From NCBI RefSeq assembly GCF_025144145.1, contig NZ_CP083547.1, positions 103,283-167,282 of the forward strand: a stretch of DNA of 64,000 nucleotides, in the 5' to 3' direction. The DNA comes from Leisingera sp. M658 (GTDB lineage Bacteria > Pseudomonadota > Alphaproteobacteria > Rhodobacterales > Rhodobacteraceae). The notes beneath the pieces were generated by a model. That model saw only the letters and a program-made list of their open reading frames with translations, did not search any database and had not been told where the DNA came from. The translations under genes and the position numbers were made by a program. Shown here piece by piece: positions 25,901-35,034 of the stretch; position 1 is the first letter of the stretch, and each line of letters starts with the position of its first letter.

Positions 25901-27403
25901 ATGCTGGATACGCCCAAAACATTGCCTTCCGATCCCGGTGAGCTCCGCGACACAGCGGAAGGTTTGCTCAATCTGGTGAAGGCGCAGGCGCTGAAGATTG
26001 CCAAACTGGAACACCAGCTTGCGGGCCATAACCGGCATCGGTTTGGATCAAAGTCAGAAAGCCTGGATCAGCTTCAGCTCCGTCTGGAGGAGGAAGAGAC
26101 GGCGGCGGCACAGGTTGCCGACGCAGATGCTCCTGACGGGAATGCCGAGGGACAGAAGGCCAAACCCAAGCGCAAACCGCTGCCGCCCGAGCTGCCCCGG
26201 ATTGACCAGGTACTGACGCCCGGCGAAGCCTGCACATGCGGTGGCAAACTTCGCGCCATTGCGGAAGATGTGACGGAGGAGCTGGAATATGTGCCGGGCC
26301 GTTTTATCGTTAACCGGATCGTCCGCCCGCGCATGGCTTGCCGGGATTGCGACAGGATCGTTCAATCGGCTCTGCCCTCGCGCCCGATTGAGCGTGGTCG
26401 GCCTGGGCCGGGCCTTTTGGCGCATGTGCTGGTGTCAAAATATGCCGATCACAGCCCTTTGTACCGTCAGTCGCAAATCTACGCGCGCGAAGGGGTCGAT
26501 CTGGAGCGTTCCACCCTGGCGGATTGGGTTGGCCGCTCTGCGGCGCTGCTGGAACCGCTGGCCGATGCCATCGGCCGTCATGTGCGCGGTGGCCAGGCCA
26601 TCTTTGCAGATGACACCCCGATCAAGATGCAGGCTAAAGGCAAGTGCGCGACAGCCCGCGTCTGGACCTATGTCCGGGATGAGCGCCCTTGGGGCGGTAC
26701 TGATCCGCCCGCTGCATGGTATCAGTTCACAGCAAACCGCAAAGGCAAACACCCTTCGACGCATTTGGCCAATTACAAGGGCTGGATGCACGCCGATGGC
26801 TATTCCGGCTTCAATGACCTGTACCGTTCCGGATCGGTCAGCGAGGTTGCCTGCATGGCTCATATCCGGCGCAAGTTTGTTGACGTCTTCCAATCTCAAG
26901 GACTGACCGTTGCCGAAGAGGCGATCCGCCGGATTGCTGAGCTATATGCCGTAGAAAAGGACGCCCGCCGATTGCCACCGCAGGATCGTGTCCAGCTGCG
27001 CCAGTCTCGGTCAAAGCCACTGCTCGATGATTTGGAGGCCTGGCTCGCCGCACAGCTGGCCCGCATTCCGGGAAAATCCGAACTGGCCAAGGCCATCCGC
27101 TATGCCCTGACGCGCATGGCGAAACTGCGCCCATACCTGGATCATGGCATTCTGGAACTCGACAACAATTCTGCGGAGCGTGCGATGAAGCCAATCGCCA
27201 TAGGTCGCAAGAATTACCTTTTTGTCGGCTCAGAAGGCGGCGGCAAAGCTGCCGCCATCGCCTATACCCTGATCGAAACCGCCAAGATGAACTGCGTAGA
27301 TCCGCAGGCCTGGCTGACCTGGGTTCTGGCCCAGATCGCGGATCATAAGATCACACGCCTGAACGAGCTCATGCCATGGCGCTACGCTGCTATCGCAGCG
27401 TAG
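25901..27403 (+). CDS. tnpC: IS66 TnpC transposase
   Basis: A 500-residue transposase. The N-terminal region carries a coiled-coil and zinc-binding segment (CTCGGKL, then CRDC). The catalytic domain shows DDE-type acidic residues in [22 protein letters not shown] and [22 protein letters not shown] 25901 begins the family N-terminus ([11 protein letters not shown]); the frame is open back to 25664 but overlaps tnpB. A 10-bp hairpin (27381-27404) covers the stop codon. Full length with no visible frameshift, so probably active. Confidence 0.93.
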   Translation: MLDTPKTLPSDPGELRDTAEGLLNLVKAQALKIAKLEHQLAGHNRHRFGSKSESLDQLQLRLEEEETAAAQVADADAPDGNAEGQKAKPKRKPLPPELPRIDQVLTPGEACTCGGKLRAIAEDVTEELEYVPGRFIVNRIVRPRMACRDCDRIVQSALPSRPIERGRPGPGLLAHVLVSKYADHSPLYRQSQIYAREGVDLERSTLADWVGRSAALLEPLADAIGRHVRGGQAIFADDTPIKMQAKGKCATARVWTYVRDERPWGGTDPPAAWYQFTANRKGKHPSTHLANYKGWMHADGYSGFNDLYRSGSVSEVACMAHIRRKFVDVFQSQGLTVAEEAIRRIAELYAVEKDARRLPPQDRVQLRQSRSKPLLDDLEAWLAAQLARIPGKSELAKAIRYALTRMAKLRPYLDHGILELDNNSAERAMKPIAIGRKNYLFVGSEGGGKAAAIAYTLIETAKMNCVDPQAWLTWVLAQIADHKITRLNELMPWRYAAIAA

Positions 27404-27449
27404 CAGGGATCACAGGATCTGTGCCAGAGCGCCTTCGCCGGACGGTCAC

Positions 27450-27457
27450 AGTTAACT
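27450..27457. repeat. Target-site duplication, right copy
   Basis: AGTTAACT directly right of the IS66 end, matching 25051-25058. Removing the element and one copy restores the resolvase frame as KLT-EHQQ. Confidence 0.93.
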
Positions 27458-27887
27458 TGGGTTTCCGGCCGAATTTGACGCCCTGTTGCGCAGCGATGGC
27501 TCGGCCCTCGTTCGCGCGCCGAGTGATACGCTCCCGTTCGTCTTCGGCCAAAGCGGAAAGGAAAGCGAGGATGCCTTTGCCCATCGGAGTGGTCAGATCG
27601 AGCCAGGGTTTATCAAGCACCTTCACATAGGCCCCACGATCTGCGATCCGTTGAATAATATTGATGCCGTCGATCATGGATCGTGTGGCTCTGTCCCACT
27701 CTGCGATCACAAACACATCCCCTGCCCCGAGTGCGTCTATCGCACGTTCGAGCTGAGGCCGTCCCTTCACGGTTTTCCCGGAAACTTTCTCTCGGAAAAT
27801 CTTATCAACGATGGCGGCGTTTAGTGCACCGATCTGTCGATCAAGGGATTGTCCGTGACTGGACACTCGGGCGTAACCAATAAGCAT
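27450..27887 (-). pseudogene. Serine resolvase/invertase, 5' part (gene split by IS66)
   Basis: The minus-strand frame from ATG 27887 encodes MLIGYARVSSHGQSLDRQ with the catalytic serine of the resolvase family, then GAGDVFVIAEWDRATRSM and the long E helix around MGKGILAFLSALAEDERE. After GRKPKLT the frame runs into IS66 and ends inside it at 27390. The missing helix-turn-helix end is at 24943-25058. Serine resolvases serve plasmids, transposons and invertible switches, so this marks an older mobile or foreign segment that IS66 later hit. Confidence 0.92.
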
Positions 27888-28197
27888 GACTTCATCGTAT
27901 ATGAACGCCTTTCAATACGCACCTGATTTATGCACCACACCAAGAGGCTTATGTCATGGGGTTCCTGAGGATGGTGCAAATATCATGAATTACGCAACAC
28001 AGCCATCTTTCGCTGCAGCGTGCATGAAGTGAAAAGATGCGGGACTTTTCAGACTTTCGCTGCGAGTTCTCAAATGACTGCTATTTGCACATTGCGTCCG
28101 AGATAGAACGTGTCTTCTGCGGAAGGCGACCGTCGCAGATGACTGGTCGTCGATGTCTAGGTCAGATAACGCTCCGCTTAATTTTACTTCAGTGGGG
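27888..28197. other. Gene-free 310-bp stretch between the resolvase and the thiolase
   Basis: I find no gene I can support. The stretch lies upstream of the resolvase, where res-type crossover sites would be expected, but I cannot identify paired resolvase half-sites. A minus-strand frame (27990-28244) overlaps the thiolase end and has no recognisable motif. Confidence 0.5.
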
Positions 28198-29382
28198 TCA
28201 GGCGACTTCGAACAACGCTGCGGCCCCCATGCCTCCGCCAACACACATGGAGGTCACCACGTATTTTACGCCACGACGCCTCCCCTCAAGCAGAGCGTGC
28301 CCGACTTGTCTCGCACCTGTCATGCCGTAGGGGTGGCCAATCGATATCGCACCGCCGTTCACGTTGTAGATTTCGGGATCGATCCCAAGGTGGTCGCGGC
28401 AATAGAGAACCTGGCAGGCAAAGGCTTCGTTAAGCTCCCAAAGGCCGATGTCTTCGATGCGAAGACCTGCATTCTTCAGCAGCTTTGGAATGGCATAGAT
28501 TGGGCCGACCCCCATCTCTTCCGGTGCGTTTCCTGCAACAGCCATGCCGCGATAGATACCTAGCGGTGTGAGGCCCCGCTGCTCAGCCATTTTGCCTTCC
28601 ATGAGCACACAAGCCGAGGCACCGTCAGAAAGCTGGCTTGCGTTTCCGGCAGTGATCACGCCTCCTTCGACAACCGGGTTCAGCTGGCCAAGTGTTTCGG
28701 CCGTCGTACCCGGCCTGTTGCCTTCGTCTTTTAACAAGGTCACTTCTTCCAGGGTTTCCTCTCCGGTTTCGCGATTCTTGACCCGCTTTATCGCAGTGAT
28801 CGGGACAATCTCGTCATCAAAGGCGCCAGCAGCCTGAGCCCGGGCCGTCCGACCTTGGGAAAGTGCAGCATATTCATCCTGGGCGTCACGACTGATCCCA
28901 TATGCCTGCGCCACATTTTCCGCCGTCATCAGCATCGGCATATAAGCATGTTCAGATTGGGCGACAGCGTTTGGATCTTTCTCATCGCCCGCCCATTTCA
29001 GATAGGCATTCTGCAGGGTGGAAATATTTTCCTGCCCGCCTGCCACGGCGACATTCTGACCATCCACAATGACCTGCTTTGCGGCCGTCGCAATGGCCAT
29101 CAACCCGGAGGAACATTGCCTGTCGATCGTCTGTCCTGCCACCGTATTGGGAAGGCCCGCCGCCAGCGCCGACAAACGAGCGACATTCATGCCTGCTGTC
29201 CCCGCCGTAAGGACCGATCCGATGACGACATCTTCGATCGAACCGGGGTCCATGCCTGCACGTTCAACAGCGTGCTGAATGGCGTGCCCCATCATGGTAG
29301 GGGATTTGATGTTGTTCAGCGCACCCTTGAAGGCAACCCCAATCGGGGTTCGGGCGGTTGAGACGACAACGGCTTCTCTCAT
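28198..29382 (-). CDS. Acetyl-CoA acyltransferase (thiolase)
   Basis: A 394-residue thiolase. The acyl-accepting Cys is in TIDRQCSSGLMAIATA, the catalytic His in SIGHPYGMTGARQVGH and the second Cys in VTSMCVGGGMGAAALFE. It cleaves 3-ketoacyl-CoA to acetyl-CoA and a shortened acyl-CoA, the last step of beta-oxidation. Its ATG overlaps the stop of the FadJ-type gene (ATGA, 29379-29382). It is the last gene of a four-gene operon: ligase, cupin lyase-like protein, multifunctional enzyme, thiolase. Confidence 0.93.
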   Translation of the reverse strand: MREAVVVSTARTPIGVAFKGALNNIKSPTMMGHAIQHAVERAGMDPGSIEDVVIGSVLTAGTAGMNVARLSALAAGLPNTVAGQTIDRQCSSGLMAIATAAKQVIVDGQNVAVAGGQENISTLQNAYLKWAGDEKDPNAVAQSEHAYMPMLMTAENVAQAYGISRDAQDEYAALSQGRTARAQAAGAFDDEIVPITAIKRVKNRETGEETLEEVTLLKDEGNRPGTTAETLGQLNPVVEGGVITAGNASQLSDGASACVLMEGKMAEQRGLTPLGIYRGMAVAGNAPEEMGVGPIYAIPKLLKNAGLRIEDIGLWELNEAFACQVLYCRDHLGIDPEIYNVNGGAISIGHPYGMTGARQVGHALLEGRRRGVKYVVTSMCVGGGMGAAALFEVA

Positions 29383-31499
29383 GATTTTTCCTTTTTGGCA
29401 TCAAAATACGCGGTAAGTGTCACGCCCGAGGTTGCGACTTCTTCCAACAAAGGCGCAGGCGTGAACCACATCTCGCCATAGGCGCCAAGCGACTGCCGAT
29501 AGTGGGTCATGCGTTCCAGAATCTGGCTTAATACAATCTCGTCGGCATAGTGCATTGGGCCGCCGCGCCAGTTCGGAAAGCCATAGCCGTTGGTCCAGAT
29601 CAGGTCGCAATCACCCGGGCGCGTCGCAATGCCCTCTTCAAGGATCAAGAAGCCCTCGTTGATCAGGGGGAACAGACAACGCTCAAGGATTTCCTGATCG
29701 TCGATTTCCCTGCGCTTCACGCCATGCAAGTCTGCCAAATGGGCACTGATTTGAACAATCTCAGGGTCTTCGACCCGTGTCCGCCCCTCGTAGACATAGC
29801 TTCCTCGCCCGGTTTTCTGACCCAGTCGGCCTAGTTCAAACAACCTGTCCTGCACAGCCTGGTATGTCGGGTCATGCGCGATTTCACTACGCCGTTCCAG
29901 ACGCACGCGTGCGCCCACATCGACTCCGGCCAAATCTGCCATCGCATGAATGCCCATGGCCATGCCGAAGCCTTCAAGGACGTTATCCACCTGTTTCGGC
30001 GTCGCCCCCTCTAGAAGCAGACGGGATCCTTCGCGGAAGTATGGCTCCAGCATCCGGTTTCCAACAAAGCCGTAGCACACGCCAACTGTGACAGGGAGCT
30101 TCCGGATCTTCTTTGCGACTGTAATTGCCGTTGCGATGACATCTGGAGCGGTCTTGGCGCCCCGCACCACCTCTAGCAAGCGCATGACATTTGCCGGGCT
30201 GAAGAAATGGAGGCCAATCACATCCTCCGGGCGGGACGTGACCGCGGCGATTTCATCAAGATCCAATGTCGATGTGTTTGAGGCCAGTATAGCGCCAAGT
30301 TTGGCGTGCTGGTCCAACGCTTCGAAAATCTGGCGTTTGACATTCATGCTTTCAAACGCTGCTTCGATGATCAGGTCGGCATCTGCGAGGTCTGCATAGC
30401 TGAGCGTCCCTGTGGCGTTGGATGCAAAAGCCTCTGCCTGATCGGGACTGAACCGTCCCTTGTCAGCTGCACGCTGGAAGTGCTTTGAAACCTGATCCAG
30501 CCCCTGTTCCAGCGCCCCTTGTGTAGTTTCCAAAAGTGTGACCGGATACCCCGCTTGAAGAAAGGCGATGGCGATGCCGCGCCCCATTGTTCCCGCGCCG
30601 ATCACGGCGACCGATGCAATGTCACGTGGCCGCTGCCCGCGTGAGACGCCGGGAACCTTGGTGCATTCACGCTCTGCAAAGAACAGATGGCGGCCCGCGC
30701 GCGATTGAGGTGTGTCGAGCAATTCGGCAAATCCTGCCTTTTCCTGTGCAAGCCCCTGGGCCAGCGGCAATTCGCAGGCGGCCTGAAGCGATTTTAGGCA
30801 TCGTTCAGGGGCGACAAGGTTTTTGGACCTTGGCGCGATCTCGGTCCGGAAACCCGCGAGAAAACCCTTCGGATCAGGGTGTGCGACGGTCATATCCGCG
30901 CAACTGCGCTTCGGATCCCCCTCACGCGCAATCCTGGTGGCGAACTCTATAGCATGTGCGCGAAAATCCTGGCCGCTCTCGAAAAGTGCGTCGACCAGCC
31001 CGCAGGACAGAGCAAAATCGCCTTTCACAGGGTCACCGGAAAGGATCATCCGTGTCGCCACTTCCAGCCCGGCAATCCGTGGCAGTCGTTGGGTCCCACC
31101 TGCACCGGGCAGCAGCCCCAGTTTGATTTCGGGCAGGCCCATCAATGCCTCCGGCGCGGCAACACGGTAGTCACAGGCAAGTGCGATCTCCAGTGCGCCA
31201 CCCATCGAAGGGCCTGCAATAGCCGCGACAACAGGTTTCCTACTGGTTTCAATCGTTACGCACAGGTCTGGCAGATCCGGTTTGTCCCAGACTGCCCCTG
31301 TGCGGAACTCGGCGATGTCGGCGCCGCCGCAAAAAAGCGGCAGTGCCGAACATAAAACAATAGCTTTGACCTGCTCGTCAGCTTCCAACTCATGAACGGC
31401 CGAAGAGAGCGCTTGCCGCATCTTCAGGCCAAGTGCGTTCACTGGTGGGGCGTTCAGCTCGATGACTGCAACGCTGCCGCAGCGTTCTATAGAAAACAT
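29379..31499 (-). CDS. Multifunctional 3-hydroxyacyl-CoA dehydrogenase/enoyl-CoA hydratase (FadJ/FadB-like)
   Basis: A 706-residue fusion. Residues about 1-190 are a crotonase domain (AIAGPSMGGALEIALACDYR, PEIKLGLLPGAGGTQRLPR). About 295-480 is the NAD domain (VAVIGAGTMGRGIAIAFLQAG), followed by two C-terminal dehydrogenase domains. It hydrates 2-enoyl-CoA and oxidises the 3-hydroxyacyl-CoA to the keto form for the coupled thiolase. The spacing is 11 bases to the cupin gene upstream and a 4-base overlap with the thiolase downstream. No acyl-CoA dehydrogenase gene is present in this operon. Confidence 0.94.
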   Translation of the reverse strand: MFSIERCGSVAVIELNAPPVNALGLKMRQALSSAVHELEADEQVKAIVLCSALPLFCGGADIAEFRTGAVWDKPDLPDLCVTIETSRKPVVAAIAGPSMGGALEIALACDYRVAAPEALMGLPEIKLGLLPGAGGTQRLPRIAGLEVATRMILSGDPVKGDFALSCGLVDALFESGQDFRAHAIEFATRIAREGDPKRSCADMTVAHPDPKGFLAGFRTEIAPRSKNLVAPERCLKSLQAACELPLAQGLAQEKAGFAELLDTPQSRAGRHLFFAERECTKVPGVSRGQRPRDIASVAVIGAGTMGRGIAIAFLQAGYPVTLLETTQGALEQGLDQVSKHFQRAADKGRFSPDQAEAFASNATGTLSYADLADADLIIEAAFESMNVKRQIFEALDQHAKLGAILASNTSTLDLDEIAAVTSRPEDVIGLHFFSPANVMRLLEVVRGAKTAPDVIATAITVAKKIRKLPVTVGVCYGFVGNRMLEPYFREGSRLLLEGATPKQVDNVLEGFGMAMGIHAMADLAGVDVGARVRLERRSEIAHDPTYQAVQDRLFELGRLGQKTGRGSYVYEGRTRVEDPEIVQISAHLADLHGVKRREIDDQEILERCLFPLINEGFLILEEGIATRPGDCDLIWTNGYGFPNWRGGPMHYADEIVLSQILERMTHYRQSLGAYGEMWFTPAPLLEEVATSGVTLTAYFDAKKEKS

Positions 31500-31510
31500 T
31501 TTGGGAAACC

Positions 31511-32197
31511 TCAGATGGACTTTTGGGCAAGACCTTGTTCGATCTCGGCCCAGTCGTCGAAGTGGATGACATTGCAGCGAGAACTCACGTTCTCAAGCCA
31601 GACAAAGACCGAGATGAACGGCTGATCATAGACCCGGGTGGCATGGGGCTCGCCCGCGGCGTTCCAGATAAGCGATCCAGCAGCATAGTCCTGCCATTCG
31701 CCGGATCTGAACCGCCAGCCGGATCTCTCGGACAGGTTCAGATAAAGCTCAGGCGCGTCATGGTTATGGTCGCGGTACAACGTCCGCGGACCCAGCATGA
31801 AGATACCCAGGCTAAAGTCCGGGTGGTGATGCCCGCAGGCGTCGGCGCCAATCAGCAAGGAATGCAAGTTGCACTTGATATAACCCTCTCCCAGGTCGGC
31901 GCCGGGCGGATAGAACTGCGCGTTGTCCTCGCGCCAGACCAGGTCATCCTTAGCCGCAGACAGGCATTTTGCGATTTCAAGCAATTTGGGCTCGGTGATG
32001 CCGGCGATGGCTTGAGTCAGCACCTGATCATGACGGGTTCCCTGGGGAGGGACATCACGCTGCCGCCTGCAGGAAAGATCCATGGCTGCAAGCTTGTCCA
32101 GCGTCAGATCAACACCGGGCGCATCGCTGCGGTGGGTCTCCAAATACGCGACAATGGCTCGGATGAGGGCCTGAATACGGTGCTGCTTGTCTGTCAT
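31511..32197 (-). CDS. DMSP-lyase-like cupin protein (DddQ/DddL/DddW/DddK superfamily)
   Basis: A 228-residue protein whose C-terminal half is a cupin. The metal motif is His144-x-His146-x3-Glu150-x-Tyr152 in YRDHNHDAPELYLNLS, with His185 in AAGEPHATR. This matches the H-x-H-x3-(E/H)-x-Y...H pattern of cupin DMSP lyases, where the Tyr abstracts the alpha proton. Known members cleave DMSP to acrylate and dimethyl sulfide. ATG 32197 overlaps the ligase stop (ATGA). The operon partners are a ligase, a hydratase/dehydrogenase and a thiolase, so the natural product may be a longer enoic acid than acrylate. Family fairly sure; substrate unknown. Confidence 0.72.
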   Translation of the reverse strand: MTDKQHRIQALIRAIVAYLETHRSDAPGVDLTLDKLAAMDLSCRRQRDVPPQGTRHDQVLTQAIAGITEPKLLEIAKCLSAAKDDLVWREDNAQFYPPGADLGEGYIKCNLHSLLIGADACGHHHPDFSLGIFMLGPRTLYRDHNHDAPELYLNLSERSGWRFRSGEWQDYAAGSLIWNAAGEPHATRVYDQPFISVFVWLENVSSRCNVIHFDDWAEIEQGLAQKSI

Positions 32198-33798
32198 GAT
32201 TTCACATCCGTGCCTGTAGAAATCTCTTGCCGTAAGAGCTTCTTGTCGAGCTTCCCAACACTGGTCCTGGGAAGCCGATCGATAAAGAATATTCGGTCTG
32301 GCACCGCCCACTTCGACAGGTCCCCCATGTCAGCGCGCGACTGGAATTCTTCCAGGATGACTTGGCGCACCTGATCCGGTTCGGCATTCTTTGCAAGCTG
32401 AGCAACCAGCACCGGCCTTTCGCCCCACTTGGCATGTGGCAGGCCAATCGCGGCCACGTCTTCGACGCCGGAACAAGCGGAGGCTATGTTTTCCAATGCC
32501 AGTGACGAAATCCATTCGCCGCCGGTTTTGATCACATCCTTGAGCCGGTCAGTGATCTGCAACGATCCATCCTCACGGATATAGCCAACATCCCCGGTGT
32601 GCAGATACCCGCCAGCCCACAGTTCGTCAGAGGCTTGCTCGTTACCGAAATAACCCTGGGTCAGCCAGGGTGCCCGGGCAACAACTTCGCCGGTTGTTTC
32701 ACCGTCATGCGGGACGTCCTTCATATCTGGCGTCACAACACGAAGGTCGACAAGCGGGCCGGGAAAGCCGGTTTGCGCCTGTCTTTCCGGATCATCGCTG
32801 GACAGATCTGCCACCGTCAGAAACGGACAGGTTTCGGACATTCCATAAGCCGCATGCAATGATATGCCAGCCGCAGCAGCGCGGTCCTGCAGGCCGCGCG
32901 GCAAGGCGGCCCCGCCAATGATTACTTTCCACTGGCTCAGGTCTGTCTGCGGGCAGCCGGGATGGTCGAGCACCATGGACAGAATGGTGGGCACGCAATG
33001 GGAAAAAGTGACGCCTTCATCAGCAATCAGCCGCAGAACTGCGTCTGGCGTGTAGCGGCCGGGATAGACCTGGCGCACGCCCATCATCGTCGCAGCATAT
33101 GGAAACCCCCATCCATGGACGTGAAACAGAGGTGTCAGCGGCATGTAGACGTCGCCGCGGTGAAACCCGGCGTTTCCGGGGAATGCGCCAAAACCAGCGA
33201 TCAGGCCCAAAGTGTGAAGCACCAGCTGGCGATGGGAATAGCTCACCCCCTTGGGGTTGCCGGTGGTTCCAGTCGTATAGAACAGTGTTGCGGTCCGGCT
33301 TTCGTCAAAATCAGGAAATTCAAACCCGGTTGGAGCGCCCCCGATCCAGTCTTCGTAACCGTCTCCGTTTCCGATGGGGACAATGGTGATGTCCCGGTCA
33401 AAATCCGATTTGATTTCATCAATAAGCGGCATGAAATCCTGATGCACTATGATCAGGTCCGGCTGCCCATGGTTGATCGTGTAAAGGACCTGCGCAGGCG
33501 ACAAACGCACGTTGATCGTGTGCAGCACAGCGCCCATCATCGGAACCGCAAAGAAACATTCAAGATAGCGGTGGGTATCCCAGTCCATGACACCAACACG
33601 CATGCCCTCGCCAATACCGCTGGCCTTGAGGGCATTGGCAAGCTGGCCGATGCGTTCGTTGAGCTGAGCATAGGTCAACCGCATATTGGAGCCGCTGACG
33701 ATCTCTTGCCTGGCGGAGACCAGCCTGGAACGCGTCAGCAGCTGCTTGATCAGCAACGGGTAGCCATATGCATTCAGCGAAGGTGACGTGACGGACAT
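32194..33798 (-). CDS. Acyl-CoA synthetase (AMP-binding, medium-chain/long-chain type)
   Basis: A 534-residue adenylate-forming ligase. Motifs in order: LFYTTGTTGNPKGVSYSH (P-loop), YGMSETCPF, ITDRLKDVIKTGGEWISS, and SVGKLDKKLL with the C-terminal catalytic Lys. It activates a carboxylic acid to its CoA thioester. I prefer ATG 33798, which has AAGGA about 10 bases upstream; ATG 33840 adds 14 residues and is possible. It is the first gene of the operon and overlaps the cupin gene by four bases, so ligase and lyase-like cupin are made together. A LysR gene is divergent. Confidence 0.92.
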   Translation of the reverse strand: MSVTSPSLNAYGYPLLIKQLLTRSRLVSARQEIVSGSNMRLTYAQLNERIGQLANALKASGIGEGMRVGVMDWDTHRYLECFFAVPMMGAVLHTINVRLSPAQVLYTINHGQPDLIIVHQDFMPLIDEIKSDFDRDITIVPIGNGDGYEDWIGGAPTGFEFPDFDESRTATLFYTTGTTGNPKGVSYSHRQLVLHTLGLIAGFGAFPGNAGFHRGDVYMPLTPLFHVHGWGFPYAATMMGVRQVYPGRYTPDAVLRLIADEGVTFSHCVPTILSMVLDHPGCPQTDLSQWKVIIGGAALPRGLQDRAAAAGISLHAAYGMSETCPFLTVADLSSDDPERQAQTGFPGPLVDLRVVTPDMKDVPHDGETTGEVVARAPWLTQGYFGNEQASDELWAGGYLHTGDVGYIREDGSLQITDRLKDVIKTGGEWISSLALENIASACSGVEDVAAIGLPHAKWGERPVLVAQLAKNAEPDQVRQVILEEFQSRADMGDLSKWAVPDRIFFIDRLPRTSVGKLDKKLLRQEISTGTDVKS

Positions 33799-33871
33799 AC
33801 AGAAGGAATCCTTGGCTTTCTTCACTTGCCAATCTGCCATCTCTCAACGAGCCGAAGAATTGAAAGATTTT

Positions 33872-34023
33872 TGCATTCATCAAGGATTTCTAACCGGTGC
33901 GTTGGACGTGAAAATACCGTTTGACCGCATGTAAAGTTGGACAAATACTCAATGCCACCCGCCGCCGTAATTTTTGCCGCCAGTTAGGCAAGCTAAAGGA
34001 TGACAGGCTGCATTCATCAAGGA
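33872..34023. repeat. 15-bp direct repeats in the ligase/LysR divergent region
   Basis: TGCATTCATCAAGGA occurs at 33872-33886 and again at 34009-34023, 137 bp apart. The second copy contributes the ribosome-binding site of the LysR gene. The rest of the gap 33799-34032 holds no gene. The repeats could be regulator sites or a trace of an old duplication. Confidence 0.7.
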
Positions 34024-34032
34024 GGCCCGCCG

Positions 34033-34962
34033 GTGACGACCCATATGCCAACATTGGTTTCTCTGCGCGCCTTTGAAGCCGTGGCGCGTCACAAGAGCTT
34101 TCGCAAGGCCGCTGACGAAATCTGCGTGACGCACGCGGCCGTCAGCCATCAGATCAAGGCACTGGAGAATTCAATCGGGGTTCAACTGCTTGAACGCACA
34201 AGCCGGTCCGTCGAACTGACGCCAGCCGGCGAACAGTATTATCCGCCAATCCGTGAACACATTCAGGGGATAATCAAGGCCACCCGGCGCATACAGGCGC
34301 CGGACGAGCCCGATGTGCTGCTCGTTCAGTCTTATGCGAGTTTCAATACAATGTGGCTGCAGCCCAGGCTTGCCGATTTCCTTCAGGACAATCCGAACAC
34401 CCGCGTGCGCATAATCTCAACCTTTGAAGACGGTGACTATGATGCGCACAGATTTGACGCGGGCATCTTCAATGCCCCGCCTTTTGACAAGAGATTTAAC
34501 TACAGCCCGTTGTTTGAAACCGACATTTACCCGGTGTGCGCTCCCGAGGCTTTGGGTGATCCGGACATGGGCATGACACTTGATGAATTGGAGAGATTCT
34601 TGCTGCTGGGTGTCCCGACCACGCCGTCAGATGTTGATGACTGGACTTGCTGGCTGGAGGCGGCAGGCCTCAGCCGCGACGACATGAAATTCGGATCCGT
34701 TTTTGACAATTATCCGCTGGTTCGTGAGGCAGTCCTGAAAAACCATGGAATTGGAATGGCAAGAGCACCGTTCTGCTCCCGTGACCTTGAGAGGGGCCGC
34801 TTGGTACAGCCGTTCGCCCTCTCTGTTCCGGAGCCGAGCCAATGGTACCTTGCAACGCCAAGAAACCGTGCAGCGAACCCGAAACTGGCTTTGTTCACCA
34901 GGTGGCTTGAAGAAGAAATCGAAGCTGACCCGACGATGAGACGCATTCCAGCCGACGTTTAG
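34033..34962 (+). CDS. LysR-family regulator (GcvA-like), divergent from the lyase/beta-oxidation operon
   Basis: A 309-residue LysR-type protein. The helix-turn-helix is in LVSLRAFEAVARHKSFRKAA and CVTHAAVSHQIKALENSIGV; LLERTSRSVELTPAGEQ follows as in GcvA. I start it at GTG 34033 because AAGGAGG lies at 34019-34024; ATG 34045 and ATG 34000 are alternatives. It is divergent from the acyl-CoA ligase operon and points toward the membrane hydroxylase end. It probably senses the substrate or an intermediate of that pathway. Confidence 0.88.
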   Translation: MTTHMPTLVSLRAFEAVARHKSFRKAADEICVTHAAVSHQIKALENSIGVQLLERTSRSVELTPAGEQYYPPIREHIQGIIKATRRIQAPDEPDVLLVQSYASFNTMWLQPRLADFLQDNPNTRVRIISTFEDGDYDAHRFDAGIFNAPPFDKRFNYSPLFETDIYPVCAPEALGDPDMGMTLDELERFLLLGVPTTPSDVDDWTCWLEAAGLSRDDMKFGSVFDNYPLVREAVLKNHGIGMARAPFCSRDLERGRLVQPFALSVPEPSQWYLATPRNRAANPKLALFTRWLEEEIEADPTMRRIPADV

Positions 34963-35034
34963 GCGTCGTCATTCAGGAACCACCGGTCAGCGTTCCAGAT
35001 CAACGCTGACCGCCCTGGGGTGTCACCATGCCAC

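Larger units (their letters stand above)
25059..27449 (+). mobile_element. IS66-family insertion sequence, complete, 2391 bp
   Basis: The element is bounded by imperfect terminal inverted repeats: GTAACCGTCCGG at the left end and its near complement CCGGACGGTCAC at the right end, 11 of 12 matching. It is flanked on both sides by the 8-bp target duplication AGTTAACT, the length usual for IS66. Inside are the three standard IS66 genes in order: tnpA, tnpB and tnpC, all apparently intact. It disrupts a serine resolvase gene transcribed on the opposite strand. Matching ends, clean duplications and open frames suggest a recent, possibly still mobile copy. Confidence 0.95.
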
